Part shown: positions 36,930 to 48,580 of the stretch, in pieces
How the letters are laid out: each line of letters opens with the position of its first letter
Numbering within the stretch: position 1 is the stretch's first letter
Assembly (NCBI GenBank): GCA_025667525.1
Contig: CM046878.1
Location: 512,128,274 to 512,192,273 of the forward strand
Reading direction: 5' to 3'
DNA: 64,000 bases
Origin: Glebionis coronaria
Taxonomy: Eukaryota; Streptophyta; Magnoliopsida; Asterales; Asteraceae
Notes under the pieces: model-generated
What the model was told of the DNA's origin: nothing
The model's database searches: none
What the model saw: the letters and a program-made list of their open reading frames with translations, nothing else
Translations under genes and position numbers: made by a program

Positions 36930-37396
36930 TGATAGGTGTGAAAACACCCATCCTTTTACCACTTAAATCGGGCTAAAACGAGACCAAAACACGTATTTAA
37001 TATCATTTGTTTGGAATTATACGTGGTTTTTGTGTTTATTGTGTTTTCAGAGTCAACCGGATGAATAATGAAGACAACATGGGATTACACGGGTTTTGTC
37101 GAGGAAAAAGACTCAAGACAAAGACTATTGTCCAAGAGATGCAAAAGATTTGAAGTCATTGTGCCTATTTGAAGATTCATTGAAGAATAGAGCCAAAGAT
37201 GGAAGATTCATATATGTCGAAGAACTCGAGTCTATTAAATAAAATATTATAAGACGAGTTGGAATTATTCACCGACACTTCTCAAATCCAAGTCGGAAAC
37301 GTTTATTTAGAAGACGCATGAAGACTTAAGAAGAAAGAAGAAAAAGAAGCCCAAATCGAAGCCCAATCAAAAGCCCACCACCACCATGTACACGCC

Positions 37397-37404
37397 TATA
37401 TAAA
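37397..37404 (+). promoter_or_regulatory. LTR TATA box, element B (5' copy)
   Basis: TATATAAA; same site in the 3' LTR at about 45550. Confidence 0.7.
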
Positions 37405-37962
37405 GGCCTTACCTCACAAATTTTCACACACTTAGCTTAGCTTAGTTTTCATTTTTCTCTAGTTTTAGAGAGAGAAAGTTTAGAACTTTCTCTCACTACT
37501 TCTCATCTTTTTCTCTTTCAAGATCAACTTTGTATTTCCTTTTTAATTAATCAAGTTCAAGTTTTACCTTTTAATCTTTAATCTCATCCTTCCTTTCTTT
37601 TACTTTTATTGATTTTGGTACAAATCTCGTATGATCCGTGTTGTTCATCTATGATTTGTGATTAAAAAGTTGTTTACTTTTTATGTTTCCTTAAGTTCTT
37701 ACATAAATAAGCTTTGAGATCCTTGTTCTTATTGGCTTATTTGTTGTTTCGCTTATTTACTTTATAAAGTTTTTATAAAAAAATTCATTTCTTTATCGAG
37801 TAGAATAAAAAGTTGCTTAATTTCGGTTTGATAAGTTGATTTTAGTGCTTATTCGATCCGGTTTAGGTATTGATTCGGGTTAGTTTTGTGATAAGCTCTC
37901 AAATATAGCTTATTCACTTGCTTAACCGAATTCCACAATTTTAGGAAGAGGTACTAACACCC

Positions 37963-38354
37963 TTTCCGATTGCCCCATTCCGAGCAGGGTACCCTTTCCG
38001 ATTGACCAATCGGAAAAGGGTTTCTCCTTTTCCGATCTACACCCTTGAGTATTCCGACGGTAGCCACTATTCTAGTTTCCGATTGAGCATTATTACATTC
38101 CGATCAGCATCAAGTTTTAATATTCCGATTGATTCCCTTGTGTCCACATTCCGACCGTATGCTATTTTCATTATTCCGATTGATGCAAATTTTGAATATT
38201 CCGATTGGTTCCGTTTGTTGTATTCCGATTGTGCACCTTTTAGTACATTCCGATTGCCCCACCATTTTGCATATTCCGATCACCAGTTTCCTCCCATATT
38301 CCGATCATTAGATCGGAATACTTTCCGATTGCACCATTTTAGTGATATTCCGAT
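37963..38354 (+). repeat. Interspersed TTCCGAT motif array in LTR B
   Basis: Seventeen TTCCGA cores, most as ATTCCGATTG or TTTCCGATTG, plus two inverted TCGGAA copies, at irregular spacings of about 10-40 bases with unrelated DNA between. Two inverted pairs make strong hairpins: ATTCCGATC-ATTA-GATCGGAAT (38298-38319) and a pair around 37994-38020. The whole array is repeated in the 3' LTR. The ORF running through it is a by-product. Confidence 0.85.
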
Positions 38355-38694
38355 TTGAGGTGTTTTGTTACGATCCTACTTTCTTTTAGTCTTTTCCAAC
38401 TAAGTCCTTATTTTTCACAAAGTTTTCCAAGAGTTAGTTTTTATTGAGTGTTCATTTATTTTATATTAAAATCTTTAAGTTGTCAACATTTATTTTTAAA
38501 CTCGTTTATTACTTTAATCTTTCAAGTCTTTAATTTTATTCTTCGACACTTAATTTCTTGTCATTAGTTGAAAATAGATAAACAAACCAACCACTTTTTA
38601 TTAACCAAGAACAAATCATTCCACTTAAGACCGAGATCAATTCGAGAGGATACAGAGAGAGAATTAGAACCCATAGCAAAATGCTTGTATCAAA

Positions 38695-38710
38695 TGGCGC
38701 CGCTGCCGGC
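38695..38710 (+). other. Primer-binding site of element B
   Basis: TGGCGCCGCTGCCGGC two bases after the LTR end; same tRNA-Asp-type primer as element A. Confidence 0.8.
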
Positions 38711-38911
38711 TCTTCTCGTTAAGATCAAAAGTTTTTTGTGAGAACTTGGATTTTGGGATCCGTTCCCCGTGAACGTTACTTTTTCATCATAAAAATTTTT
38801 CGAAAATCCAAGAAAAATATATAAAATTTTCAAAAATACAAAAAAATTAAAAAACATAAAAACCAAAAATATTTTTACTTTGTTTTTCTTTGTTCGTTCT
38901 TTTGCAGGTGT

Positions 38912-41900
38912 ATGCGCACTCGATCCACATCATATCAAGAGCCCGAGCCTCTAGATCACTTAGACATGGCCGGTGTACCACCTCCAAACAATAATAACAA
39001 CAACAACCCACCTTTCAACAACATGAACAATAACAACAACAATGAGCACCTTCCGGATAATCGCCCGATGATTGAATTGCTGCAAGCTCACGTTGATGGC
39101 AACACTGATCCAATTGTCATACCTCCAATTGCCGCCAACAATTTCGAGCTAAAATCAGGCTTTATCCAGATGGTCTCCGCTCAACCATTCTTGGGACGAA
39201 CCATTGATGATCCACACGACCACATCAAGAGATTCTTGCAACTCACCAACACGGTCAAATTCAATGGTGTTCCACAAGAGGTTATAAGGTTACAACTTTT
39301 TCCCTTTTCTTTAGAGGGACAAGCCCGGCATTGGCTTGCTAAGGAACCACCACAGAGTATTCTCTCGTGGACGGATTTGGAAACCAAGTTTATCAACTAC
39401 TTTTTTCCACCCTCTCGTACTACCGCTTTGCGGAATGAAATCATAAATTTTGAACAAAAGTACGATGAGTCATTCAGTGAATCTTGGGATCGCTTTAAAG
39501 ATCTTTTAAGAAAATGCCCACAACATGGTTTTACCAAAGTACATCAAATAAATACTTTTTACAATGGTTTAAGCATGAGTGATCAAGATTCAATGAACAG
39601 TGCCTCGGGGGGTAATCTATTGGCTAAGACTTTCAATGCTGCTTGGGACATCATTGAGAATAAATCTCGTGTGCAAACCAAGAGTGTTAGGACCAATGTT
39701 GCTAGTGCTAGCACTAATGACAGCGACAAGCGATTAGACAAAATCACTACACTTCTTGAATCGCTTGTCACCCACACCGTCAGCAACAACAATAGCAACA
39801 ACGCCAAAAACGCTCAAGTGAACGCTGTCAGCCAACCTTGTGAGATATGCGGTGGTCCTCACTCTTACACCACTTGTACCACCACCCAAGATTACCCTGC
39901 TGAGAATGTTAATGCAGCATATGGCACCTATACTCAACCTGCTTATCAAGCAAAACCTCAAGGTGACCGCAACTTGCTTAGCTACCGTTCCAACAACTAT
40001 CTCTCACCACCTGGTTTTAATCCTAACAACCAAAACCAACAACAAAACCTCAACCGCCCTCCTCAACAACAACAAACTCGTACACCATACATCCCTCCTC
40101 ACAAGCAGCAACAACCACAACAACGAAACACCCAAGTTTACCAGCAACCTGCTTATCAACCACCCGCATACACTGCTCCTTCCAACCAAACCCCTGCATC
40201 ACATCAAGACATTGGAACCTACATGAGGACTAACGATGTGATCGTGGATAATCTCCAACAGGAAGTGCGCAACTTGAAAGCAGATCTGATGAAACAAGGG
40301 AATGATCTAAGAGCTGATATGAAGAACACTATGGATAGTCAAACGAATGACTTGAGAAACATGATGGCTAGTTTCTTCAACAGTAATCAACCCTCTTCTT
40401 CGGGTACTCTTCCGAGTAATACCGTTGCGAATCCAAGAGGGGAGATGAAAGCAATCACCACTCGCAGTGGTAAAGGTACCAAGGAACCCGAGCTTCCTAT
40501 ACCTCCACCGGTGGTTGTGACTAAGGAGAACGAGTCACCTGCTCTTATTCCTCATCCTTCTCCTTCCCCAATTTCCCCACCTCTTCCTTCTACCCTTCCT
40601 CCACCCAAGGATGTGAGTGATCCTATTCTTCCAAAGCCTTCCTCTTCTTCCAATATACCTTATCCATCTAGGTTGAGGAAAGAGAAGCTCAAAAGCAAGG
40701 ATGATATTCAGGTTTCGAACTTCCTTAAAATGTTCAAACAATTGAATTTCAATATCTCCTTCGCTGAGGCTCTCGCTCACATGCCTAAATATGCGAAAAT
40801 GTTTAAAGATCTTCTGAGCGACAAGGAAAAGCTCCTCGATCTCACCAACACCCAACTTAATGAGAACTGCTCTGCAGTGCTCTTGAGGAAATTGCCAATC
40901 AAGCTTGGTGATCCGGGTCGTTTTCTTATCCCTTGCAATTTCCCGGGAGTAGAGAATTGCATGGCCCTAGCCGATCTAGGTGCCAGTATTAATTTAATGC
41001 CTCTCAGCGTTTGGAAGCAATTATCTCTCCCAGAGCTAGTCCCCACCAAAATGACTTTGGAATTGGCCAACCGTACGGTTGCTTATCCAGTGGGGATAGC
41101 CGAAGATGTCATTGTAGGAGTCGACAAATTCACCTTTCCTGCTGATTTTGTTGTCGTCGACTACGAGATGGACCCCCGTGTACCACTGATTGTTGGTCGT
41201 CCATTCCTTAGGACCGGTCGCACTCTCATTGATGTTGAAGCCGGTGAGCTTATCATGAGAGTGGGTGACGATAAAGTAGTCTTCAACATGGGAAAGTTGT
41301 CTAAACAACCTTATTCCAACGAGAGTGTTAATTGTATTGACGTTCTGGATGAGGCTTGTGAAGCACACTTTATTGATGCTTGCAAAAGTATTCCTTCCTC
41401 TCTTCCCAATGTTGAGACCGTGTCCTCCATTGATTCATCGTTGTCTCTATTTGGAGATAGGGATTTATTTTGGAACAATCTTGAAGATACCATGGGAGAT
41501 GCGAATTTAGCTACTAATGATTCTCCTATCGATGGGGATGAAGACATGAATTTCTTTGACAATCTTCTCAACGAAGACAATCCTCCGCCTCCATCTCCCA
41601 CGGTCATTGCTATCGATACTCCGACTTTGAAAACGCCTCCCGTCGAAAATCTTCCGGATTTGGAACTTAAGGAGTTACCGCCACATCTCGAGTACGTGTT
41701 CCTTGACGACAACAAGAAGTCGCCCGTCATTATTGCAACGGATTTACAAAAAGGAGCAGAAAACCTAGCCGCGGATCATCTCAGTAGACTTGAGGATCCT
41801 TACCAGGGGGATCATCCGAACAAAGAAATCAATGATTCTTTTCCCCTGGAGACCTTAATGTCTATTAACTCGACTGCTGACGAAACCCCGTGGTTTGCAG

Positions 41901-42868
41901 ACATTGCAAACTACTTGGCGGGTGGAATCCTCGTTGACGGGTTAACATCCCAGCAAAAGAAAAAGTTCTTCAAAGACATCAAGACTTACTTTTGGGATGA
42001 CCCGTATCTTTTCAAACAATGTGCCGACTTGATTATTCGCCGATGTGTTGATGGACCGACAGCTTTCGAAATCCTTGATGCTTGCCACAAAGGACCCACT
42101 GGTGGTCACTTTGGTCCCAACTACACCGCCAAAAAAGTGTTTGATTCAGGATTTTATTGGCCCTCCATTTATCGTGACGCTCACGATATGGTTAAAAAAT
42201 GTGATGCTTGCCAGAAACAAGGCACGATCACACATAAAGACGAGATGCCTCAAAATTTCATTCAAGAATGTGAAATCTTTGATGTTTGGGGTATCGACTT
42301 TATGGGGCCATTCCCTTCATCTAAAGGAAACAAATACATCCTTGTTGCCGTTGACTACGTCTCCAAGTGGGTTGAAGCCAAAGCTTTACCTACTAATGAT
42401 GCAAGGGTGGTTTGTAACTTTTTGAAATCGCTGTTCGCTCGATTCGGCGTTCCTCGTGCTATTATCAGTGACCGCGGGACTCATTTTTGCAACGATCAAT
42501 TTGCAAGAGTCATGGCAAAGTATGGTGTCAATCACCGTCTTTCCACCGCTTATCATCCCCAAACCAATGGGCAAGCCGAGATATCCAATCGTGGATTGAA
42601 ACGAATTTTGAAGCGTACTGTGGGAGAGCATCGTGCCGCGTGGGCCGATAAGTTAGATGATGCTCTGTGGGCTTTCCGTACTGCTTACAAGACCCCGATC
42701 GGTTGTACACCTTATCGTCTTGTGTACGGAAAAGCATGCCACCTTCCCATCGAGCTGGAACATAAGGCGCACTGGGCCTTGAAGTGGGCTAACTTCGACA
42801 TCAACAAAGCCGGTGATCATCGTAAGATTCAACTCAACGAGCTCAATGAACTGAGGAATGAAGCTTAA
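38912..42868 (+). CDS. gag-protease-integrase fusion ORF of element B (RT/RNase H deleted in frame)
   Basis: A single 1318-codon frame. Gag domain at about residues 90-240; zinc knuckle CEIC...H...C at about 310-322; Pro/Gln-rich linker; protease active-site Asp about 688 (ADLGAS) with LIVGRPF farther on. At about residue 946 (nucleotide about 41748) the text jumps from the protease-RT linker (PVIIATDLQ) to the RNase H-integrase linker ([11 protein letters not shown]). In element A these two points are separated by about 1395 bases (4906-6300). Integrase is complete in its zinc-binding and core parts: catalytic Asp 1129, Asp 1187, Glu 1223, with 35 residues between the last two as expected. 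The ORF ends at a TAA (42866-42868) where element A has a Tyr codon; the frame stays open afterwards. Start ATG 38912 lies about 200 bases after the primer site. Confidence 0.92.
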   Translation: MRTRSTSYQEPEPLDHLDMAGVPPPNNNNNNNPPFNNMNNNNNNEHLPDNRPMIELLQAHVDGNTDPIVIPPIAANNFELKSGFIQMVSAQPFLGRTIDDPHDHIKRFLQLTNTVKFNGVPQEVIRLQLFPFSLEGQARHWLAKEPPQSILSWTDLETKFINYFFPPSRTTALRNEIINFEQKYDESFSESWDRFKDLLRKCPQHGFTKVHQINTFYNGLSMSDQDSMNSASGGNLLAKTFNAAWDIIENKSRVQTKSVRTNVASASTNDSDKRLDKITTLLESLVTHTVSNNNSNNAKNAQVNAVSQPCEICGGPHSYTTCTTTQDYPAENVNAAYGTYTQPAYQAKPQGDRNLLSYRSNNYLSPPGFNPNNQNQQQNLNRPPQQQQTRTPYIPPHKQQQPQQRNTQVYQQPAYQPPAYTAPSNQTPASHQDIGTYMRTNDVIVDNLQQEVRNLKADLMKQGNDLRADMKNTMDSQTNDLRNMMASFFNSNQPSSSGTLPSNTVANPRGEMKAITTRSGKGTKEPELPIPPPVVVTKENESPALIPHPSPSPISPPLPSTLPPPKDVSDPILPKPSSSSNIPYPSRLRKEKLKSKDDIQVSNFLKMFKQLNFNISFAEALAHMPKYAKMFKDLLSDKEKLLDLTNTQLNENCSAVLLRKLPIKLGDPGRFLIPCNFPGVENCMALADLGASINLMPLSVWKQLSLPELVPTKMTLELANRTVAYPVGIAEDVIVGVDKFTFPADFVVVDYEMDPRVPLIVGRPFLRTGRTLIDVEAGELIMRVGDDKVVFNMGKLSKQPYSNESVNCIDVLDEACEAHFIDACKSIPSSLPNVETVSSIDSSLSLFGDRDLFWNNLEDTMGDANLATNDSPIDGDEDMNFFDNLLNEDNPPPPSPTVIAIDTPTLKTPPVENLPDLELKELPPHLEYVFLDDNKKSPVIIATDLQKGAENLAADHLSRLEDPYQGDHPNKEINDSFPLETLMSINSTADETPWFADIANYLAGGILVDGLTSQQKKKFFKDIKTYFWDDPYLFKQCADLIIRRCVDGPTAFEILDACHKGPTGGHFGPNYTAKKVFDSGFYWPSIYRDAHDMVKKCDACQKQGTITHKDEMPQNFIQECEIFDVWGIDFMGPFPSSKGNKYILVAVDYVSKWVEAKALPTNDARVVCNFLKSLFARFGVPRAIISDRGTHFCNDQFARVMAKYGVNHRLSTAYHPQTNGQAEISNRGLKRILKRTVGEHRAAWADKLDDALWAFRTAYKTPIGCTPYRLVYGKACHLPIELEHKAHWALKWANFDINKAGDHRKIQLNELNELRNEA

Positions 42869-43174
42869 GAGAACTCGCTGATCTACAAAGAGAAGACGAA
42901 GATCCTCCATGACGCAAAAATCAAGAACCGAGAGTTCCACGTTGGTGATCAAGTATTACTTTTTAACTCTCGGTTGAAGATCTTCTCTGGCAAGTTGAAG
43001 AGCCGCTGGTCTGGTCCATTCACCGTCGCCAACGTCTTTCCGTATGGGACCATTGAGCTTTCTCAGCCAAATGGGCCAAATTTCAAGGTGAATGGCCAGC
43101 GTCTGAAGCTGTACTTTGGTGAGGACATCTCTCAGGAGGTGATTCCATCCCTCACCACGTTCCCCATGAACTAA
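42869..43174 (+). pseudogene. Integrase C-terminal tail of element B, cut off by a nonsense codon
   Basis: Same frame as the fusion ORF. It contains the LLFNSRLKIFSGKLKSRWSG segment also seen in element A and ends TAA at 43172-43174. Only one base change separates it from the main ORF. Loss of this tail would remove the chromatin- or DNA-contacting end of integrase in this copy. Confidence 0.85.
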
Positions 43175-43222
43175 ATTTGGGTCGAGTCAGGCTCGTGACT
43201 CGGTTATCAAAAACAAGCGCTC

Positions 43223-43240
43223 CTCGGGAGGCAGCCCGAG
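43223..43240 (+). other. Putative RNA hairpin downstream of integrase, element B
   Basis: CTCGGG-AGGCAG-CCCGAG, a perfect six-pair stem with a six-base loop, 49 bases after the integrase stop. Counterpart of 7782-7799 in element A. Confidence 0.55.
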
Positions 43241-43520
43241 TATCTATCTTTTTATGTTTTACCCTCCTAAGTGTAGGGGGGCCTGCATAGGTGTTTGTAT
43301 TTGTGTGGTGATGTGATTACAGGGATAAGTGCACTCTTGGAACCTTTGAAGAACCGTGCTCCCGTGTTATCCGAAATCCGGTTCTATCTCTCAACTATCG
43401 TGATTCAATTTTCTTCATACTCACATTTGAAATTGATCACTTTAGTCGTCTCTTCCTTAACTCGAGTTAACCAACGTGCACAATGTCATAAGTGTAGGGG
43501 AAACTTTTCCAACATGCTTA

Positions 43521-43557
43521 AACATTGAGGACAATGTTTATCTTAAGTGTAGGGGGG
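43521..43557 (+). other. Shared stem-loop plus G tract, element B
   Basis: AACATTG-AGGA-CAATGTT is a perfect seven-pair stem (43521-43538), followed by six G (43552-43557). Confidence 0.5.
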
Positions 43558-45074
43558 ACTTCTATCGAAGTTTTAAGTGGACTTTTCCATAAAAATGCCT
43601 TCATTTAACCAGAAAATCATCTTTTTCAACATTTTTCAAATTTTTAATTAACTTTGGCCATTTATTCTTAATTTTTAAATTTTTATCGTTGCTTTCATAT
43701 GTATATATCCCGCAATAAAGTCAAATTTTAATAAAGTGGTGTAGCTAGTTTAGAAATCTTTGACATATTAGGCCCATTGCGTTTATTTTGACTCAACCCG
43801 AATAGACTTATCCAAGTTTATTCTAGCTAGTATCCTTAACCATATAGACCTTAATTGGTTTATTAGGCTAAGTATCCACGAATCTCATTACTTGAGATTT
43901 TAAATTGTGGAGGACGAGAAATGATAGAGTCAATTATAAGTCGGTATTCTTGCGCAAGCTCACTTGGTGTAATTATTTGCCTATTCTCCCATCACTTGCT
44001 AATAATTTATCTGCAATAAGTAAGGTCGTACGATTTGAAAAGTTACTTAGCTTCTAGCCCAAGATCGTTTAAAATTTGCTCGGTAATGACGAGAGTTCAT
44101 AGCCAAGGCATAACTTATGAAGCGGGGCGCGAAGATTGGCGAGTCCGAAAAGGCCCTAACAAGGCATGAGGATTCCATTTTATTGCTGAAGATCCAAAAG
44201 TGATGTGAAGAACATTATTCCTAAAATCAATATGAAGGATCAAGACTCACGACGAAAAGCAATCAACTCCCATAAAGATCATGGAGAAGTCTATCCGAAA
44301 AGACCCTAACAAGGTATGAGGATGAATAGATCCAAGTCCGAAAAGGAGGCGGATCGTTGTATCTCAAAATCCCAATTAGAGATTAAAGAATAATCATGAA
44401 GTCGTGGTCAACAAAGTTGGAGTACCCCTCAAAAGTCTCCAAGTGAAGAAACTCTATGAACGATGAGAAGACCATTATCTCAAGAACGTCTCTCAAGATA
44501 TGAAGTATGAAGTACATGCCGAATATCGGCCCGAGAAAGGTCTCAAATCGCGAACCAAGTTATGCCAAGATATGAACTTTTTGATATCCCGAGAAGCAGT
44601 TTTAAAAGATCTTGTCCTTTAGCTAACTATTGATCAAATCGTCCTACTTTGCTTTCAGCCCTAAATAACTATCGAAATAAGTCCAAAAATGCATCTTCAT
44701 GATCATTCTAAGACAAAAATAAAATATAAGAGATACACCTAGGAATAAGGGAGTCTAAGCATTTAATTAAGCCATGTGTGTAAGTGTTTGAATTGCTAAC
44801 TTATAATAACAATGATCTCGTTTTTAAGCTTAGTTTGGGGAACGTGAAACTTGAGGGTGATAAATCTTCGCATCACCGAAGCCCTAATGTAAGTCCTCGA
44901 TCTCTTTGCAAGATATTTCCATCCTTTTATTTGCTTTAAAGTTTTAAATTTCTCTTAGTATTTTCATTTTCGTTTAGTAGTATATTAATAAGGCCAGGGT
45001 TGATTGATTATGAGGAAAGTGTAAATGTGCTTTGTCACTAAGCATTGCATGAGGGCATGGCAATGGTTAAGTGT

Positions 45075-45082
45075 AGGGGATT
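45075..45082 (+). other. Polypurine tract of element B
   Basis: AGGGGATT directly before the TGATAGG start of the 3' LTR; shorter and less pure than usual. Confidence 0.65.
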
Positions 45083-46844
45083 TGATAGGTGTGAAAACAC
45101 CCATCCTTTTACCACTTAAATCGGGCTAAAACGAGACCAAAACACGTATTTAATATCATTTGTTTGGAATTATGCGTGGTTTTTGTGTTTATTGTGTTTT
45201 CAGAGTCAACCGGATGAATAATGAAGAAAACATGGGATTACACGGGTTTTATCGAGGAAAAAGACTCAAGACAAAGACTATTGTCCAAGAGATGCAAAAG
45301 ATTTGAAGTCATTGTGCCTATTTGAAGATTCATTGAAGAATAGAGCCAAAGATGGAAGATTCATATATGTCGAAGAACTCGAGTCTATTAAATAAAATAT
45401 TATAAGACGAGTTGGAATTATTCACCGACACTTCTCAAATCCAAGTCGGAAACGTTTATTTAGAAGACGCATGAAGACTTAAGAAGAAAGAAGAAAAAGA
45501 AGCCCAAATCGAAGCCCAATCAAAAGCCCACCACCACCATGTACACGCCTATATAAAGGCCTTACCTCACAAATTTTCACACACTTAGCTTAGCTTAGTT
45601 TTCATTTTTCTCTAGTTTTAGAGAGAGAAAGTTTAGAACTTTCTCTCACTACTTCTCATCTTTTTCTCTTTCAAGATCAACTTTGTATTTCCTTTTTAAT
45701 TAATCAAGTTCAAGTTTTACCTTTTAATCTTTAATCTCATCCTTCCTTTCTTTTACTTTTATTGATTTTGGTACAAATCTCGTATGATCCGTGTTGTTCA
45801 TCTATGATTTGTGATTAAAAAGTTGTTTACTTTTTATGTTTCCTTAAGTTCTTACATAAATAAGCTTTGAGATCCTTGTTCTTATTGGCTTATTTGTTGT
45901 TTCGCTTATTTACTTTATAAAGTTTTTATAAAAAATTCATTTCTTTATCGAGTAGAATAAAAAGTTGCTTAATTTCGGTTTGATAAGTTGATTCTAGTGC
46001 TTATTCGATCCGGTTTAGGTATTGATTCGGGTTAGTTTTGTGATAAGCTCTCAAATATAGCTTATTCACTTGCTTAACCGAATTCCACAATTTTAGGAAG
46101 AGGAACTAACACCCTTTCCGATTGCCCCATTCCGAGCAGGGTACCCTTACCGATTGACCAATCGGAAAAGGGTTTCTCCTTTTCCGATCTACACCCTTGA
46201 GTATTCCGACGGTAGCCACTATTCTAGTTTCCGATTGAGCATTATTACATTCCGATCAGCATCAAGTTTTAATATTCCGATTGATTCCCTTGTGTCCACA
46301 TTCCGACCGTATGCTATTTTCATTATTCCGATTGATGCAAATTTTGAATATTTCGATTGGTTCCGTTTGTTGTATTCCGATTGTGCACCTTTTAGTACAT
46401 TCCGATTGCCCCACCATTTTGCATATTCCGATCACCAGTTTCCTCCCATATTCCGATCATTAGATCGGAATACTTTCCGATTGCACCATTTTAGTGATAT
46501 TCCGATTTGAGGTGTTTTGTTACGATCCTACTTTCTTTTAGTCTTTTCCAACTAAGTCCTTATTTTTCACAAAGTTTTCCAAGAGTTAGTTTTTATTGAG
46601 TGTTCATTTATTTTATATTAAAATCTTTAAGTTGTCAACATTTATTTTTAAACTCGTTTATTACTTTAATCTTTCAAGTCTTTAATTTTATTCTTCGACA
46701 CTTAATTTCTTGTCATTAGTTGAAAATAGATAAACAAACCAACCACTTTTTATTAACCAAGAACAAATCATTCCACTTAAGACCGAGATCAATTCGAGAG
46801 GATACCGAGAGAGAATTAGAACCCATAGCAAAATGCTTGTATCA
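45083..46844 (+). repeat. 3' LTR of element B (1762 bp)
   Basis: Near-identical to 36930-38692. The differences I count are eight substitutions and one A-run indel. Confidence 0.95.
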
Positions 46845-46849
46845 CCAGT

Positions 46850-48580
46850 CATGTTTAGAGAGAGAGCAAGTAGGCACACTGAAACTATTTACCATCTTAG
46901 TACCTTCTATATATAAATAGTACAGACCACCACATTGTCTACCAGTCCCTAAAACAGTTTGGTGATTCAAATCCTGATTCAAAAAAAACATTTATTCTCA
47001 TCAAAAATAACCAACACTTTGTTATCCTTAGCAAGTTTATGAACAGAAATAAGGGTCACACAATAACCAGGAATAACAAGAACATCAAACAAAACCAGTC
47101 CATTTGAAAGTTTTAGGTTACCAATTTTGGAAATGATGGCTTCAGTCCCATTAGGATGAGCCACTTTAATATTAAAGTGTGAAATATCAAACACATTGTC
47201 CAATTCTGTTTCATTATTGGTCATATGTTGATTAGCCCCAGAATCAACAACCTTCCTATTAGAACCCAGTTTTGTTTTGATGTTAGTGTTGGAACAAAAA
47301 AATCTTTCAAGTTTATCATTAAACACCTTGCTATTGTTAAAGTAAGTACCTGCCATATTGGCATGAACCCCCTTTTGAGAATCAGTAGCAGAAATCTTGT
47401 TATCCTTAATAAGAGAGAGCAAAGTGGTCAAATGTTCATCAGTGAACCCTGATGAAGAAGGTGTACCAACATAATTGTTGGACACATTTTTCCCTTTATA
47501 ATTTTGCCCCCCTTTTCTTTTTCCAAAGTCACTAGGATAGCCAATGATTTTAAAACACCTATCAATGGTGTGCCCATTATACCTACAATTCTCACACACA
47601 ATTTCAGCATTAGAAATAACATTAGGTCTATACCCATTGTTGTTAGGAGCATTAGGTCTAAAGCCAGTAGTGCTAGAGCTAGGTCTAAAGTTACCATTGT
47701 TCCCAAAGTTAGGTCTGAAATTATCATTTTGAGGTCTGAAATTACCAGTCTGAGAGTTCTGAAAATTTTGAGGTCTTTGAACATTGTTTCTAGCAGGCCC
47801 ATTAGAAAGAAAGGTAGATGTCTGAGTCCTCTGAGAGGAACCAGTAAGAGTGCCAGATGCAACTCTGTGAGACTCCTCACTAGAGATAATGGCATAAACA
47901 CCCTTAACATCTGGCAAAGTCTCTCTAGAGAGAATAGAACTCCTAATACTCATATAAGAATCATCAAGTCCCATCAAAAATAGCATAAGTTTCAACAATT
48001 GATTATGTTTCTTAAACTCACCAGCAGCAGAACATAAACAATTAGGTAATTCAACCATAGCATCATACTGTTTCCAAAAAGCATCCAGTTTATGGTAGTA
48101 ATCAGACAAGTTAGACCCATTCTGCTTAAGTGTGTTAATTTTATGATGAAGATTAAAAATCATAGACCCATCAACTTTATGATAAGTTTCTTTAAGCTCA
48201 TTACAAACATGTTTAGCCTTTTTTGAGAAAATTTATCCAAGGAACAATTCCTTAGAGATAGAGTTCAAAATCCATCCAAGAACCACAACATTCACCCTAT
48301 CCTACTGTTTTCCCAAAATCTCATCAGTTATGGACCTTCTACAAGATCCATCAATAAAACTAATTTTATTTTTTCCTTCCAACGCAAGTAACATTGCATT
48401 AGCCCAAATTTGATAATTTTCAGTTCCCTTAAGTTTAACACTCACAACAGTCAAAACAGCAGTATCATTAGGGTGCAAATGCAAAGGGTCACTCAAATCA
48501 AGCTTGCTAATAAGTGTAACTGGATCAGTCACACTTATATTATCATCATCACCATGTGTTGACTCAACATGATCAGACAT
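46850..48580 (-). pseudogene. copia gag and protease (broken)
   Basis: Gag starts at 48580 (LKGTENYQIWANAMLLALEGK), runs to a stop at 48302, crosses another stop, and reopens from 48163 (LSDYYHKLDAFWKQYD). A CX2CX4HX4C zinc knuckle (CENCRYNGHTIDRC) is at about 47595-47555, and the aspartic protease motif VVDSGANQHMT at about 47245. Coding is then cut by element B; the continuation is at 36929. Confidence 0.88.

Larger units (their letters stand above)
36930..38692 (+). repeat. 5' LTR of element B (1763 bp)
   Basis: A TATA box at 37397 precedes a CT-rich start region. The transcribed half contains the ATTCCGAT motif array (37963-38354). It shares no obvious similarity with the LTR of element A. 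Confidence 0.93.
43175..45074 (+). other. Long untranslated 3' region of element B
   Basis: No significant ORF. Three blocks are shared with element A: about 43181-43240, 43520-43560 and 44010-44620 (for example AGTAAGGTCGTACGATTTGAA and AAGTTATGCCAAGATATGAA). Internal near-repeats CCGAAAAG(G/A)CCCTAACAAGG occur near 44147 and 44297. AGTGTAGGGG tracts lie near 43268, 43492 and 43546, and the functional one at 45070. Confidence 0.75.
36930..46844 (+). mobile_element. Athila-type Ty3/gypsy element B, lacking reverse transcriptase and RNase H
   Basis: Complete insertion of 9915 bp with perfect target duplication CCAGT (36925-36929, 46845-46849) inside the copia element. LTRs 36930-38692 and 45083-46844 start TGATAGG, end TTGTATCA, and differ by about 8 substitutions and one A-run indel. 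Internal order: primer site, gag, zinc knuckle, protease, integrase, conserved 3' untranslated region, purine tract. RT and RNase H are absent and the ORF is continuous across the join, so it is a non-autonomous derivative that was nevertheless mobile recently. Confidence 0.95.

Noticed and set aside
38002..38358. 118-codon ORF, repeated at 46154-46510
   Set aside because: It is a translation of the TTCCGAT motif array inside LTR B; its repetition follows from the two LTRs.
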